A DNA stretch of 64,000 bases from the NCBI GenBank assembly GCA_049301455.1, contig JBAQKY010000020.1:1-64000 (forward strand), given 5' to 3'. Under the pieces are notes generated by a model. That model worked only from the letters and a program-made list of their open reading frames with translations. It was not told where the DNA came from and did not search any database. Positions within the stretch are counted from its first letter, which is position 1. Each line of letters starts with the position of its first letter. This document shows, piece after piece, positions 41,097-50,265 of this stretch. Position numbers and translations under genes: made by a program. The stretch is from JAUYMM01 sp049301455. Lineage in GTDB: Bacteria; Patescibacteriota; Microgenomatia; UBA8517.

Positions 41097-43634
41097 CTAT
41101 GGTCTAAAAAACAATCTAGCTTTAAAATCTCTAGCTAGATCTGTATTATAGCTTGAAAGACTCCTACCAGTCAAGGTAAGGTCTGAGGATCTAACATTTA
41201 CCACCAAATTATCTGCCTCTGTTCCCGCCTGTTTGATAATTTTAATATCATACTGACCACCTAATTCTAATTTTTTATCTTCTATATTCCATACAATTTG
41301 TAGTTTTTTCTGTGTTCCTGGTAATACCTCTACCAAAAACCCTACTTCCCTTCTTCCGTCTGTATCTACTAAATCATATTCAAGGTCACTATAACTACCA
41401 GTTGAATCATACAACCTAACCCCTCCAATCTTAGCATTTACAGGTAAAAGGATTCGAGCGTAATTTTTATAAACTCCCATATTACCAATAGCTGGGCTAG
41501 CCGTATTTTCATAATTAACCAGCAACTCATGGCCTAGAAATTCTTTTGAAATAGATAAATTTAATTCATGGGATCTTTTGATGAAGAAGTTTGACTTGTT
41601 AACACCTAAGTTTGCATCAATTAAAGCATAAGTATCTCTAAAACACCTTAGGCCACAATCTGTATTTAAATCCATCTCCCCTGCATATCCCAAACTTTGG
41701 ATAGCCTCCTGTGCATTATTATCGTGAAGATAAATCTGTATGTGCCTTCGTTCTAAACTTTCATATAATTCACTAAAGAATGCGAGATATTTATCTCCAT
41801 CTAACGTCTCAACCTCTTCAATTAAGCTTTTAGTTAATGATGTAAGAATTGTAGCTTTTTTGATCGAACCTGGGAAAAATTCACTTTCTACTTCAGACTG
41901 AATTAAGGTATAAAGGTTGTTTGAATCAACAGTTAAATTAAAATCAGGTAAGTTGACTGGACCAATAATTGCAAGTAGTCTTTTAACAAAGTTCAAATCA
42001 ACTGTTATTACACCATCAACTGTTTCACCAATTTCCTTCTCCAAGAACCATTCAGCCTTAACAGCAGAGATTGGGAAGTTTGGGTCCCAATTAGAATCTC
42101 TAAGATACCAGCCTCCTTCGCCTAAGTGCTTTCTAATTGGTTCTGGTGGATCCACATGACCTTTTAATTGACCATCTGCCATGTAAACATCATTAACAAC
42201 AATCTCTGACATTCTACCTTTATCAAAAGTTACAAGTCCAAACGAACCGATGAATCCTCCTGTTGGTCTAAGTTCCATATTATTTTGAAACAATATCAAA
42301 TATTTTTGAGGTTTTTCAGTACCTAATAGAATTGATATTCTAGAAAACAAATTTTTGACCTCATAGATTTTAGTTTTGTACTCTCCAATGTCGATGCTTC
42401 TTTTTACAAGTTTGTTTCTTAGATAGTTGCCCACAAAACCACTCAGTTCATTTACATCACTTTGCAAGAAACTTATGTTTGTGTGGATTTTATCTAGACT
42501 TGCAGAGATATTATTTGATTCATAGGCTAAATCATATTGACTATCATCCATAATTTTATTTACAAACTGTTTACCTGCATCTACTAAAATAATGCCTTCC
42601 GAACCAAGCGAAGAAACTTCAAAAACAATATTTGCAGTGTCATATATAAAATTGTTACCAAAGCTTAAATTGCGACCAAGATCAGCGACCTGCATACTTT
42701 TTACAATCAATTGGCTCGACAAGCTGTTGTTTGTAAATGTAGTTTTGAGTGATACAACCAATAAAGCTAGCGAGATGATAATTAAATAAAACGGAGTAAA
42801 AGCGAAAAATACTACAATTAATAATAATTTCCAAAACCTCCTAACCTTTTTCTTTAATTCCTGATTATTTAAAACTTTTTCCTTTTTAACTTCTGGGGGA
42901 AGTAAGCTCTCCTCAACTTTCACATCTGTTATTGAGACAAAATATTCACGAGTGTTTTTGATAGCTAGGCGTAGTGAAAAATCTATTTGAACAGACGACA
43001 TGGAATATAGATCAATCGTCTCTGATTCTCCATTTGTTAAAACAATATTTGAATCATCAATTCCCAAATATTTAGTTGCAAATGTCTTTTTACTTTTTCT
43101 CGGACCTACGATTGATATTATTTCTCCAGATATCCCAAAGGAAAAGGTATCTCTTACAATTCTGTCTGCCAGTTTATTTATTGAAACAGTATTAATGAGT
43201 TGGCTATCTGACCTTATTTTTATTCTTTCACTCAATATAGATTGCATTATTAAATCGTGTGAAATGTTTAATTGATTAAACAAAACATCACGCCCGAGCA
43301 TTTCAGGAACCAAGAGTATTCCTAAATTTTGATTAATATTAATTAAATTTGAAAGCTCTGAATCTATAACAAACTTTTCATTTTTTTTCACCAACAAAGG
43401 ATGCAAAACCAAAATCTTACACTCCACACCTTTAATTACGTTTTGTATCTCTATTAGTTGTTCTTTAAAATCAATTAAATTAATAATCAAATAACTTAGA
43501 TGGCTTAAGTCTGCCTTATTAAAGTCATCAAAAATTTTAACTTCTAAATATTTTTGTTCAAATTTTTCTTTTAATCTGTTTGATAGTGAATTAACTTTTG
43601 AGTAAATACCAACTATTCCATCATAATCTTCCAT
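41097..43634 (-). CDS. DUF4012-containing membrane protein
   Basis: An 845-aa protein. A cytoplasmic N-terminal part of about 260 residues, vaguely nucleotide-binding in look (IVGPRKSKKTFATKYLG), precedes one or two membrane helices (about residues 262-292). A large extracellular part follows with the DUF4012 core: YLILFQNNMELRPTGGFIGS, LRDSNWDPNFP, and VDGVITVDLNFVKRLL. The domain is related to LCP-like surface proteins, but its role is unknown. A TACGAT box lies 6 nt before the ATG (43641-43646), so a leaderless start is predicted. Confidence 0.85.
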   Translation of the reverse strand: MEDYDGIVGIYSKVNSLSNRLKEKFEQKYLEVKIFDDFNKADLSHLSYLIINLIDFKEQLIEIQNVIKGVECKILVLHPLLVKKNEKFVIDSELSNLININQNLGILLVPEMLGRDVLFNQLNISHDLIMQSILSERIKIRSDSQLINTVSINKLADRIVRDTFSFGISGEIISIVGPRKSKKTFATKYLGIDDSNIVLTNGESETIDLYSMSSVQIDFSLRLAIKNTREYFVSITDVKVEESLLPPEVKKEKVLNNQELKKKVRRFWKLLLIVVFFAFTPFYLIIISLALLVVSLKTTFTNNSLSSQLIVKSMQVADLGRNLSFGNNFIYDTANIVFEVSSLGSEGIILVDAGKQFVNKIMDDSQYDLAYESNNISASLDKIHTNISFLQSDVNELSGFVGNYLRNKLVKRSIDIGEYKTKIYEVKNLFSRISILLGTEKPQKYLILFQNNMELRPTGGFIGSFGLVTFDKGRMSEIVVNDVYMADGQLKGHVDPPEPIRKHLGEGGWYLRDSNWDPNFPISAVKAEWFLEKEIGETVDGVITVDLNFVKRLLAIIGPVNLPDFNLTVDSNNLYTLIQSEVESEFFPGSIKKATILTSLTKSLIEEVETLDGDKYLAFFSELYESLERRHIQIYLHDNNAQEAIQSLGYAGEMDLNTDCGLRCFRDTYALIDANLGVNKSNFFIKRSHELNLSISKEFLGHELLVNYENTASPAIGNMGVYKNYARILLPVNAKIGGVRLYDSTGSYSDLEYDLVDTDGRREVGFLVEVLPGTQKKLQIVWNIEDKKLELGGQYDIKIIKQAGTEADNLVVNVRSSDLTLTGRSLSSYNTDLARDFKARLFFRP

Positions 43635-43640
43635 ATACTT

Positions 43641-43646
43641 ATCGTA
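43641..43646 (-). promoter_or_regulatory. -10 box of DUF4012 gene, 6 nt before ATG
   Basis: TACGAT reading leftward, 6 nt before ATG 43634. The rest of the 43635-43785 gap holds a small hairpin, GCTAAG-N8-CTTAGC, near 43737, and no gene. Confidence 0.45.
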
Positions 43647-43785
43647 CCATAATTAGCCACATAAAATTAAGAATCCATTTACCGCAATATGTATTTTTTG
43701 TTAATCAAAAATATTTTTCATTTTCCCGTTGAAGCGCTAAGCGCTGTTACTTAGCAATGTTTATAAAAAAATATATTTGCATACT

Positions 43786-44193
43786 CTAACGTGAAGAGTT
43801 TCTGTCTAGTTCTTCGTTTACAAGATCATCTGCTAATGTGTTATTTGTTCTGTATCCCCACTGAAACTTTATATTTAAATTTGAAGTTTTAATTTTATCT
43901 TTGATTTGATCAGCTAACACCTTTAATTTTTCATTTTTAATTTTGTAGAATCCATTTAATTGCCTTTCAACAAGTTGTGAATCAAGATTAAAAATTATTT
44001 CATCTTTAGTCTTTTCATCAATCAACCAATCGATTGCAATTGATACAGCTGTATATTCTGCAACATTATTAGTTTCGGTTCCTAAAAATTTACTGCCTTT
44101 ATAAATTGTATTTCCATCTTGAGTAACAACAAACGCACTTGCAGCTGGTCCAGGGTTTCCTCTTGATCCACCATCACAATATATTATCAACAT
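43786..44193 (-). CDS. rnhA: ribonuclease HI family protein
   Basis: A 135-aa protein that hydrolyses RNA in RNA-DNA hybrids. MLIIYCDGGSRGNPGPAAS carries the first catalytic Asp (D7), TNNVAEYTA the Glu (E46) and FNLDSQLVERQL the second Asp (D71). The late NNTLADDLVNEE carries the final acidic residue. Compact, without a hybrid-binding domain. 9 nt after the O-antigen-ligase-like gene. Confidence 0.9.
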   Translation of the reverse strand: MLIIYCDGGSRGNPGPAASAFVVTQDGNTIYKGSKFLGTETNNVAEYTAVSIAIDWLIDEKTKDEIIFNLDSQLVERQLNGFYKIKNEKLKVLADQIKDKIKTSNLNIKFQWGYRTNNTLADDLVNEELDRNSSR

Positions 44194-44202
44194 GTCCCTA
44201 TA

Positions 44203-45315
44203 TTAATATTTTTGAAGTCTTTTAGAAAGTGCTAATACAAAAACAAGAAGGAGGATGTTTTGTTGAAGTGTAATCCAGTAGTGATCGTTTAATCCAGTTA
44301 AAACCACAGCAATCAATGGATAATTTGAAAGTGATATTGATGAAAATATTAAAAACATAAATACTATAAAACCAATAATTCCAGTTTCAGAAAAAATTAA
44401 TAGAAATATATTATGAACTGGTTGCAACTCCCAAGCATTAACAAAAGTGTTTGAGACCTTCACCAGATTTGGTACAAAGTTATTAAACCCTACACCAAAC
44501 CAAAAGTTCTCTTTAATGATAGTTAGAGCAGATTTTATTAATTCTATTCTGTGAGTAATGTATCTTGCACTTAAATCAACAAACACTAGTGGAGCAAATG
44601 TTTTTATATTTATATATTTCATTAATAAAATTAATGTTGTTGCAATATAAACGTTTAATGAGTTGGTTAAAACTAAATTAATACCAACTAGTATTAACAA
44701 GGTCCAAAAATGTTTAGTAACAAACTTCTTTCTATACTCAAGTAAAAATATTGAGAAAACTAACAAAAACCCAGCAAAAGAATTAGGGTGTGAAAAAGTA
44801 GAGTAAGGATAAGGCGCAATGTTTGGATCATTAAACATAAAAGTTCTTTCACCAAGTAAATAGAAAAGTCCACCAATCGATTCATTATTTATAAATTGTG
44901 CTATTCCTAATAAACAAATTATAAAAACTGAGTAGGAGAGAGGCCTAATAAAATTTTTAAAAACATCAAAAGTTTTTGTTTTATTTATAACAACCCCCAA
45001 AAGGATCATCTCTGTAACCTTTAGCCATTTATATAGAGCTGGGATTATTAATAATGAATTGCTGATATTTAATATTGCAAAACCAAAATAAGCAGCAATT
45101 AACAAATAATGTTTTTTTGTAAAATTAAAAGTGGAACTAAATATTATATTTCTTAATCCTAGAATAATTATTAAAAGCGCTACTATATCTGTTAAATATA
45201 ACGTTGGTATTAAGTAATCAATTCTAAAACCGTACACTGTTGAGTCAAAATTGTTAAAGTGAAGTCCAAGTTGTGTGGGGAGTAAAAATGATAGGAGTGA
45301 AATTAAATACAACAT
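44203..45315 (-). CDS. O-antigen ligase/polymerase-like (Wzy/WaaL) membrane protein
   Basis: A 370-aa protein with about ten membrane segments and one large loop of the O-antigen ligase family: FMFNDPNIAPYPYSTFSHPN with the conserved THP-like turn, followed by FAGFLLVFSIFL. A later FWFGVGFNNFVPNL and LQPVHNIFLLIFSETGIIGF match the second family block, G-x-G-x-N-x-F and H-N-x-F-L. It joins or polymerises lipid-linked glycans outside the membrane. Follows jag by 16 nt. Confidence 0.85.
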   Translation of the reverse strand: MLYLISLLSFLLPTQLGLHFNNFDSTVYGFRIDYLIPTLYLTDIVALLIIILGLRNIIFSSTFNFTKKHYLLIAAYFGFAILNISNSLLIIPALYKWLKVTEMILLGVVINKTKTFDVFKNFIRPLSYSVFIICLLGIAQFINNESIGGLFYLLGERTFMFNDPNIAPYPYSTFSHPNSFAGFLLVFSIFLLEYRKKFVTKHFWTLLILVGINLVLTNSLNVYIATTLILLMKYINIKTFAPLVFVDLSARYITHRIELIKSALTIIKENFWFGVGFNNFVPNLVKVSNTFVNAWELQPVHNIFLLIFSETGIIGFIVFMFLIFSSISLSNYPLIAVVLTGLNDHYWITLQQNILLLVFVLALSKRLQKY

Positions 45316-45331
45316 TAGTTGTATTATATAA

Positions 45332-45778
45332 CTACTTAGGCTTGATAACTAAATATCTTTCAGGTTCAACACCCTCAGATTCTGTTACAACATCGTTTCT
45401 TTCTGCTAGGTGCATATGGACGGCACGTCTTTGACCTGCTGTTAAGTTGTAGATAGGTTGTGGTTCTTTTGTTTCGATTGCTCTATCTGCTGATTGATCA
45501 GCTAGTTCTTTTAATTTTTCTTCTTGTTTTTGTCTGTAGTCACCAACGTTAACAACTAATCTATACCATTCACCTGTTTGGCCTTTTAACATAATTCCTA
45601 ATACTGTTTGAATTGCATTAATGTTTTCACCTCTAAAACCGATAAGAAGTCCTGTTTCATCATCTGTAGAAAGATTGATTTCATATGTCTTTTCACCCAA
45701 ATCAATAACTTCAACCTGAGCTGAGACACCAGCTAAATTTAATAATTCTTCAGTAAGTTTTTGTATTGTAGAATTCAT
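45332..45778 (-). CDS. jag: Jag (SpoIIIJ-associated) KH-R3H RNA-binding protein
   Basis: A 148-aa protein without the usual N-terminal Jag domain. The KH domain has LLIGFRGENINAIQTVLGIM (the GxxG loop as G-F-R-G) and the R3H domain has LTAGQRRAVHMHLAERNDV. It follows yidC by 7 nt in the conserved origin-proximal gene order. The family regulates cell-envelope growth by binding RNA. Confidence 0.92.
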   Translation of the reverse strand: MNSTIQKLTEELLNLAGVSAQVEVIDLGEKTYEINLSTDDETGLLIGFRGENINAIQTVLGIMLKGQTGEWYRLVVNVGDYRQKQEEKLKELADQSADRAIETKEPQPIYNLTAGQRRAVHMHLAERNDVVTESEGVEPERYLVIKPK

Positions 45779-45785
45779 CTTGGGT

Positions 45786-46610
45786 CTATTTTATCAAACC
45801 TAAGCGATTAATTAAAGGGGTAAGTCCTCCCCAACCTGAAGATTTGTATTGTTGATACATTTGGAAAATTGAGAAAAGTAACCAATAAAGGGCCAATCCT
45901 GATGGAAAACTCACACCAAAGAAAATTGTCATTAAAGGAAATGTGTATATCATTGATGATTGCATGGCTACAGCCATGTCATCTGCTTGTCCTTTGGTAT
46001 CTTTTGCAATCTTCTCCTCTTTCTTAACTACAGGAGCCATCATTTTAGCTGAAAGGAATTGTAATAATCCTGCAAGGATAATCATAGGCCCAGGGATTGG
46101 GAATGGTTTTTTATCTTCCAAACCAACAAACTTGTTTATAGTATCTGGGACTTTAACATCTAAGTATAGAAAATTAGTATTTAGATTTGCCGTCTCAGAC
46201 ATTTTTAATGGAGCATAAAGTAAATTATTAAGCTTTGACATAGAATCGCCATTTACTGACAAAACCTGAGTAAACACATTAAATAAAGCAATCATAATTG
46301 CAATGTTTAGAATATATGGCAAACAACCTGCAGATGGATTAATTCCCTTTTGTTTATATAGCTCAGTTTGGGCTGCCATTAATGCTTTTTGGTCATTTTT
46401 GTACTTTAATTTTAATTTCTTAACAAGAGGTTCAACTTCCTTAATTTTTTTCATTGAAGCCATATAGGGCTTAGTTAGTGGATTAGTTGCAAACCTAAGG
46501 AAAAGACTAAACCCAATAATTGCTAATCCCATGTTCTGCCAAAGAAGATTATAAAAAAGAATCAAGCCGTTTGTTAATGGCTGGACTAAGATTATTTGAA
46601 AAATATTCAT
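45786..46610 (-). CDS. yidC: YidC/Oxa1 membrane protein insertase
   Basis: A 274-aa insertase with five or six membrane segments. LFYNLLWQNMGLAIIGFSLF, followed by RFATNPLTKPYM with the hydrophilic-groove Arg, starts the family core; KPFPIPGPMIILAGLLQFLS and FPSGLALYWLLFSIFQMYQQ close it. It lacks the large periplasmic domain, as in Gram-positive forms, and has no lipobox. Confidence 0.95.
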   Translation of the reverse strand: MNIFQIILVQPLTNGLILFYNLLWQNMGLAIIGFSLFLRFATNPLTKPYMASMKKIKEVEPLVKKLKLKYKNDQKALMAAQTELYKQKGINPSAGCLPYILNIAIMIALFNVFTQVLSVNGDSMSKLNNLLYAPLKMSETANLNTNFLYLDVKVPDTINKFVGLEDKKPFPIPGPMIILAGLLQFLSAKMMAPVVKKEEKIAKDTKGQADDMAVAMQSSMIYTFPLMTIFFGVSFPSGLALYWLLFSIFQMYQQYKSSGWGGLTPLINRLGLIK

Positions 46611-46626
46611 ATATTTATGTGGTTTT

Positions 46627-46821
46627 TTAATTACTCGACCAAGAGTTGCATGAGATAATTCTCTTGATAGCTAAAACTCCGCCTCTTACTATACCATATT
46701 TCTCAATAACATCCACAGAGTATTCAGAACAAGTAGGGGAATACCTACAACCCCCACCACCAAACATAAATTTAAGAATGGGAGAGAGTGTTAATTTGTA
46801 AATTTTTAGTAATAATCTCAT
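46627..46821 (-). CDS. yidD: YidD membrane protein insertion efficiency factor
   Basis: A 64-aa protein. LLLKIYKLTLSPILKFMFGG, CRYSPTCSEYSVDVIEKYG and the GGVLAIKRIISCNSW end are the standard YidD pattern with its conserved cysteines. The start at ATG 46821 fits family length; an ATG at 46836 would add five residues. Its first 50 nt overlap rnpA, as in many bacteria. Confidence 0.93.
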   Translation of the reverse strand: MRLLLKIYKLTLSPILKFMFGGGGCRYSPTCSEYSVDVIEKYGIVRGGVLAIKRIISCNSWSSN

Positions 46822-47170
46822 TGGTTTCATTTTCAAGTTCTTCTTTACTAATTTTAACAGCAGATGGTTTAATTAAAAAAACAACGTCTAAACCTCTTTT
46901 TATTTCACCCAACCTCTTTCTAATAACTTCAGCTATTACTCTCTTTATTCTGTTTCTAACAACCGCCTTTTTTGAAATCTTTGTTGAAACTATAAAACCA
47001 AAGTGAGATTCTTTTCTATCATTTTCATCAAGGTTATTATTATCACTATTATAGACATCTAATCTATCATAAATACCCATACCGAAGGATTTTGATTGGT
47101 GCATAACTCCATCTATTTCTATGCGGGCGAAGTTTATTTTTTTCTTTAATCTATTTTTAGAAGCTAACAT
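46772..47170 (-). CDS. rnpA: ribonuclease P protein component
   Basis: A 132-aa protein cofactor of RNase P. MLASKNRLKKKINFARI, GFIVSTKISKKAVVRNRIKR (the RNR motif) and LDVVFLIKPSA identify it. A roughly 15-residue Asn/Asp-rich insertion (YNSDNNNLDENDRKE) precedes the core strand. Its ATG overlaps the rpmH stop as TAATG. Confidence 0.93.
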   Translation of the reverse strand: MLASKNRLKKKINFARIEIDGVMHQSKSFGMGIYDRLDVYNSDNNNLDENDRKESHFGFIVSTKISKKAVVRNRIKRVIAEVIRKRLGEIKRGLDVVFLIKPSAVKISKEELENETNEIITKNLQINTLSHS

Positions 47171-47319
47171 TATCTAGATGCATTGACTAGGTTTTTTCTA
47201 CCCTTAAGCATTCTTCTCTTTAATACTTTTCTGCCGTCAGCAGAAGAATTACGAGACATAAAACCGAATTTTTTAATTCTTTTTAGTTTGTGTGGTTGAT
47301 ATGTTCTTTTTGTTGCCAT
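47170..47319 (-). CDS. rpmH: 50S ribosomal protein bL34
   Basis: A 49-aa protein read directly from the complementary strand: MATKRTYQPHKLKRIKKFGF, then MSRNSSADGRKVLKRRMLKG, then RKNLVNASR. It is the standard bL34 with KRTYQPxxxKR and a GRxVLxxRRxKGR-like end. First gene of the leftward rpmH-rnpA-yidD-yidC-jag unit that flanks the origin. Confidence 0.97.
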   Translation of the reverse strand: MATKRTYQPHKLKRIKKFGFMSRNSSADGRKVLKRRMLKGRKNLVNASR

Positions 47320-47402
47320 GAGACGATTTTACCACAAAACACTAAAATTACACAATGCGTATTAATACCTATTTCAAATTTGACTAATTGCCCCTTGTAT
47401 AT

Positions 47403-47411
47403 TGTGGATAA
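47403..47411 (-). promoter_or_regulatory. DnaA box upstream of dnaA
   Basis: A perfect TTATCCACA on the - strand, in the 204-nt gap between rpmH and dnaA. Likely used for autoregulation of dnaA or as part of the origin. Confidence 0.75.
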
Positions 47412-47433
47412 CTTTCTTAACATAACAGAGCAA

Positions 47434-47510
47434 AGTACTTAGTACACAGTACTTAGATAAAACTAACTGCTCCATGTTTTTCTTCTATTTTTACTTTGTA
47501 CTCTGTACAA
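47434..47510. repeat. GTAC-containing repeats upstream of dnaA
   Basis: AGTACTTAG occurs twice (47434 and 47448, 14 nt apart), the first within GTAC-TTA-GTAC. A second perfect inverted repeat, TTGTAC-TCT-GTACAA, lies at 47496-47510, 13 nt before the dnaA start. They may be operator sites for dnaA control; no known regulator is implied. Confidence 0.45.
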
Positions 47511-47523
47511 CTAACTATTTTAT

Positions 47524-48894
47524 ATGGAAAAACAAGATTTCGAAAAAATTTGGAAAGATACATTAGAAACACTACGTATTTCAGTCTCTGATGCTGCTTT
47601 TAAAACATATCTCTCTCACACACACCTAATTGACCTTAAAGAGATAGGGGATAGAATAATTGCAGAAGTAGGATGTGATTCAATTTTTACAAAACAGCAA
47701 ATTGAACAAAGATATTCAGGATTATTTCAAGATACTCTCACAAAACAATTAGAAAAAAATGTGGATGTAACATTTATAGTAAAATCTATAACTCGTACAA
47801 TTCCCACTACAACTGAAAAAATTACTCCACTATTTGACACTCCAAAAATAAACACTGAAGAAGTTGAAGCTGCAGTTAAAAGAGCGAATCTAAGAATGCT
47901 TTTTACCTTTGATAAATTTGCCGTTTCAGGAAGCAATCAAATGGCTCATGCAGCAGCTCAAGCAGTTGCTGACAACCCAGGTGTTTCATATAATCCATTA
48001 TTTATATATGGTGGGGTAGGAGTTGGAAAAACTCACTTAATGCATGCAGTGGGACACAACATGATACTTAAAAATGTCAATTCAAAGATATTAGCCTGTA
48101 CTGCAGAGGATTTTACAAATGATATTGTTGATGGAATCAGGAATAAAACAACAGCAGAAGTTAGAAAAAAATATAGAAAACTTGACGCTTTGTTTATTGA
48201 CGATATCCAATTTATAGCTGGTAAAGACACTGCACAAGAAGAGTTCTTTCACACTTTTAATGCTGTAACATCTGCTGGAGGACAAGTAATACTAACTTCT
48301 GACAAACCACCAACTGAAATATCAAAACTTGAAGCCAGACTTAAAACTAGATTCCAAGCAGGTTTAATTGTTGATGTTTCACCACCTGACTTTGAGTTAC
48401 GATCAGCTATTGTTCAAATTAAATCTGAAGAAAGGGGAATAAACCTTTCAAATGAAATGGTTGCCCTTGTTGCAGGGAATATTGATTCAGCCAGAGGAAT
48501 ACAAGGTTTTTTAGTTAAACTGTTTACAGAAGTCAATTTTAACAAAAGGGAAGTTACCACAGAACTTATAGAATCGCTGCTTGGAAAAGCAAATAGTGCA
48601 GATGAAGTAAAAGTTAAAATAAGTCCAGACGATTTGATTAATAAAGTTGCAAAATACTATTCATTAGGTAAAAGACAATTATTAGGAGATTCTAGAGCAT
48701 TACCTGTCGTTCGCCCAAGACAAATACTTATGTACCTTCTTCGAAAACAAGTAGATCTACCTTTCCAAGAAGTAGGAAGGATTGTTGGGCGTGATCATTC
48801 AACAGTAATGAACGCTGTGGAAAAGATAACACAATTACTCTCAACCAATGTGGATATTCAGGCGGATATCATGGGGATAAAAAAAACTCTTTGA
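47524..48894 (+). CDS. dnaA: chromosomal replication initiator DnaA
   Basis: A 456-aa initiator. Domain I (residues about 1-80) has IWKDTLETLRISVSDAAFKT. Domain III (AAA+) has Walker A YGGVGVGKTHLMHAVG and Walker B ALFIDDIQFIAGKD. Domain IV ends RDHSTVMNAVEKI, the DnaA signature that contacts TTATCCACA. Domain II is short. No Shine-Dalgarno sequence is seen. Confidence 0.97.
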   Translation: MEKQDFEKIWKDTLETLRISVSDAAFKTYLSHTHLIDLKEIGDRIIAEVGCDSIFTKQQIEQRYSGLFQDTLTKQLEKNVDVTFIVKSITRTIPTTTEKITPLFDTPKINTEEVEAAVKRANLRMLFTFDKFAVSGSNQMAHAAAQAVADNPGVSYNPLFIYGGVGVGKTHLMHAVGHNMILKNVNSKILACTAEDFTNDIVDGIRNKTTAEVRKKYRKLDALFIDDIQFIAGKDTAQEEFFHTFNAVTSAGGQVILTSDKPPTEISKLEARLKTRFQAGLIVDVSPPDFELRSAIVQIKSEERGINLSNEMVALVAGNIDSARGIQGFLVKLFTEVNFNKREVTTELIESLLGKANSADEVKVKISPDDLINKVAKYYSLGKRQLLGDSRALPVVRPRQILMYLLRKQVDLPFQEVGRIVGRDHSTVMNAVEKITQLLSTNVDIQADIMGIKKTL

Positions 48895-48918
48895 GTATAA
48901 CTTTTAGAACTTCTCCAC

Positions 48919-49060
48919 TTATCCCCAATTATTAACAGGTTATCCACAGTTTTATCCACCACTTATCCCCTGCCTGAGCTATACTTGTTATCATCTTATC
49001 CACCATCCCTACTACTAGTACTACTATTTAAAATATGATATTAATACATTAACGACATTT
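48919..49060 (+). other. oriC: replication origin oriC (DnaA boxes, DnaA-trios, AT-rich unwinding element)
   Basis: Between dnaA and dnaN are five same-direction boxes: TTATCCCCA (48919), TTATCCACA (48940, perfect), TTATCCACC (48952), TTATCCCCT (48963) and TTATCCACC (48996). The last is followed by the GC-rich ATCCC and then CTA CTA CTA GTA CTA CTA (49009-49026). On the other strand these are 3'-GAT units, the DnaA-trio pattern of the basal unwinding system described in Bacillus. An AT-rich stretch of about 35 nt follows. Confidence 0.9.
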
Positions 49061-49076
49061 GTCTAAAAACATATAT

Positions 49077-50183
49077 ATGAAATTAACCGTTCTTCAAGAA
49101 AACCTAAAAAATGCAGTTAGTCTCACATCACATTTTATTTCACTTAAAGCGCAGCTTCCAATATTATCAAATATTCTTTTAAAGACAGACAAATCAAGAT
49201 TAATATTACAAGCGACAAACCTCGAAACTTCAATCTCAACTTCTATTGGGGCAAAAATCGAAACTGAAGGAGAAATCACCATTAATGGAAAAGTTTTTAA
49301 TGATTTAATTTCAAATTTGTCTTCAGGTCAAATTGAATTAGAAGTAGAAAAAGAAAGTATAAAAATAACGGCAGGGACATTTAAATCAAATGTTTTAGGT
49401 TCTAATACTTCTGACTTCCCTACTCTTCCAGACAATGTCGGTAAAGATTCTTTTAAGTTGAATACAAAAGAATTTACTAATGCATTATCTAAAACACTCT
49501 TTGCAGTATCTTCAGACGAGACCAGGCCTATTCTAACAGGTGTCTTGTTTGTTTTTAAAGGTAATACACTCTACCTTGTTTCTACTGATGGTTTTAGGCT
49601 TACAGAAATACAATTAAAAACTAAAATTGAAATTCCAGATTTAAAAATTATAGTTCCAAAAACAATTCTAAATGAGGTTTCAAAACTTACAGACAGTGAA
49701 GATTTAGAAGTTTCTTTTGATAAAGATAATAATCAAATAATATTTAAGATTGAAGACACAATTCTATCTTCAAGAATAATTGAAGGAGAATTTCCTGAAT
49801 ATCAAAAAATAATACCTACTTCATCAATTTGTAATTTAACTGTAGATAAACAGGATTTAGAAAAAGCAATTAAGCTCGCTTCAGTTTTTGCAAGAGACTC
49901 AGGTAATATCGTCAGATTTACTGTCAAAGAAAATTACTTAAAAGTGAAAGCAGAAAGTTCTAACGCTGGTAATCAAGAAATGGAGATTGAAGTAAAAACA
50001 GAAGATTTAAAGCAAGAAGAGATAGAAATAATGTTTAATTTTAGATTCTTAGAAGAATTTTTAAAAATTGTAGTTTCTGATGAAGTTCAAATACAAATAT
50101 CTGATAACAACAAAGCTTCAAAATTTCTAGACTCAAAAACTTCAAATTTACTTCATATAATTATGCCTATAAAAACAACTTAA
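49077..50183 (+). CDS. dnaN: DNA polymerase III beta subunit (sliding clamp)
   Basis: A 368-aa clamp. MKLTVLQENLKNAVSLTSHF, the DETRPILTGVLFVF block, STDGFRLTEI and the C-terminal IIMPIKTT (in place of the common MPMR) identify it. The ATG at 49077 is preferred over an in-frame TTG at 49059. It directly follows oriC. The clamp ring recruits polymerase and repair enzymes. Confidence 0.96.
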   Translation: MKLTVLQENLKNAVSLTSHFISLKAQLPILSNILLKTDKSRLILQATNLETSISTSIGAKIETEGEITINGKVFNDLISNLSSGQIELEVEKESIKITAGTFKSNVLGSNTSDFPTLPDNVGKDSFKLNTKEFTNALSKTLFAVSSDETRPILTGVLFVFKGNTLYLVSTDGFRLTEIQLKTKIEIPDLKIIVPKTILNEVSKLTDSEDLEVSFDKDNNQIIFKIEDTILSSRIIEGEFPEYQKIIPTSSICNLTVDKQDLEKAIKLASVFARDSGNIVRFTVKENYLKVKAESSNAGNQEMEIEVKTEDLKQEEIEIMFNFRFLEEFLKIVVSDEVQIQISDNNKASKFLDSKTSNLLHIIMPIKTT

Positions 50184-50265
50184 TTATCTTTTTCGTCTCA
50201 TAATAACTAATTAGTTGTCGATATTATTATAAGAGAAGTTACCAGTTTTGATTTGTTTAAGTGGT

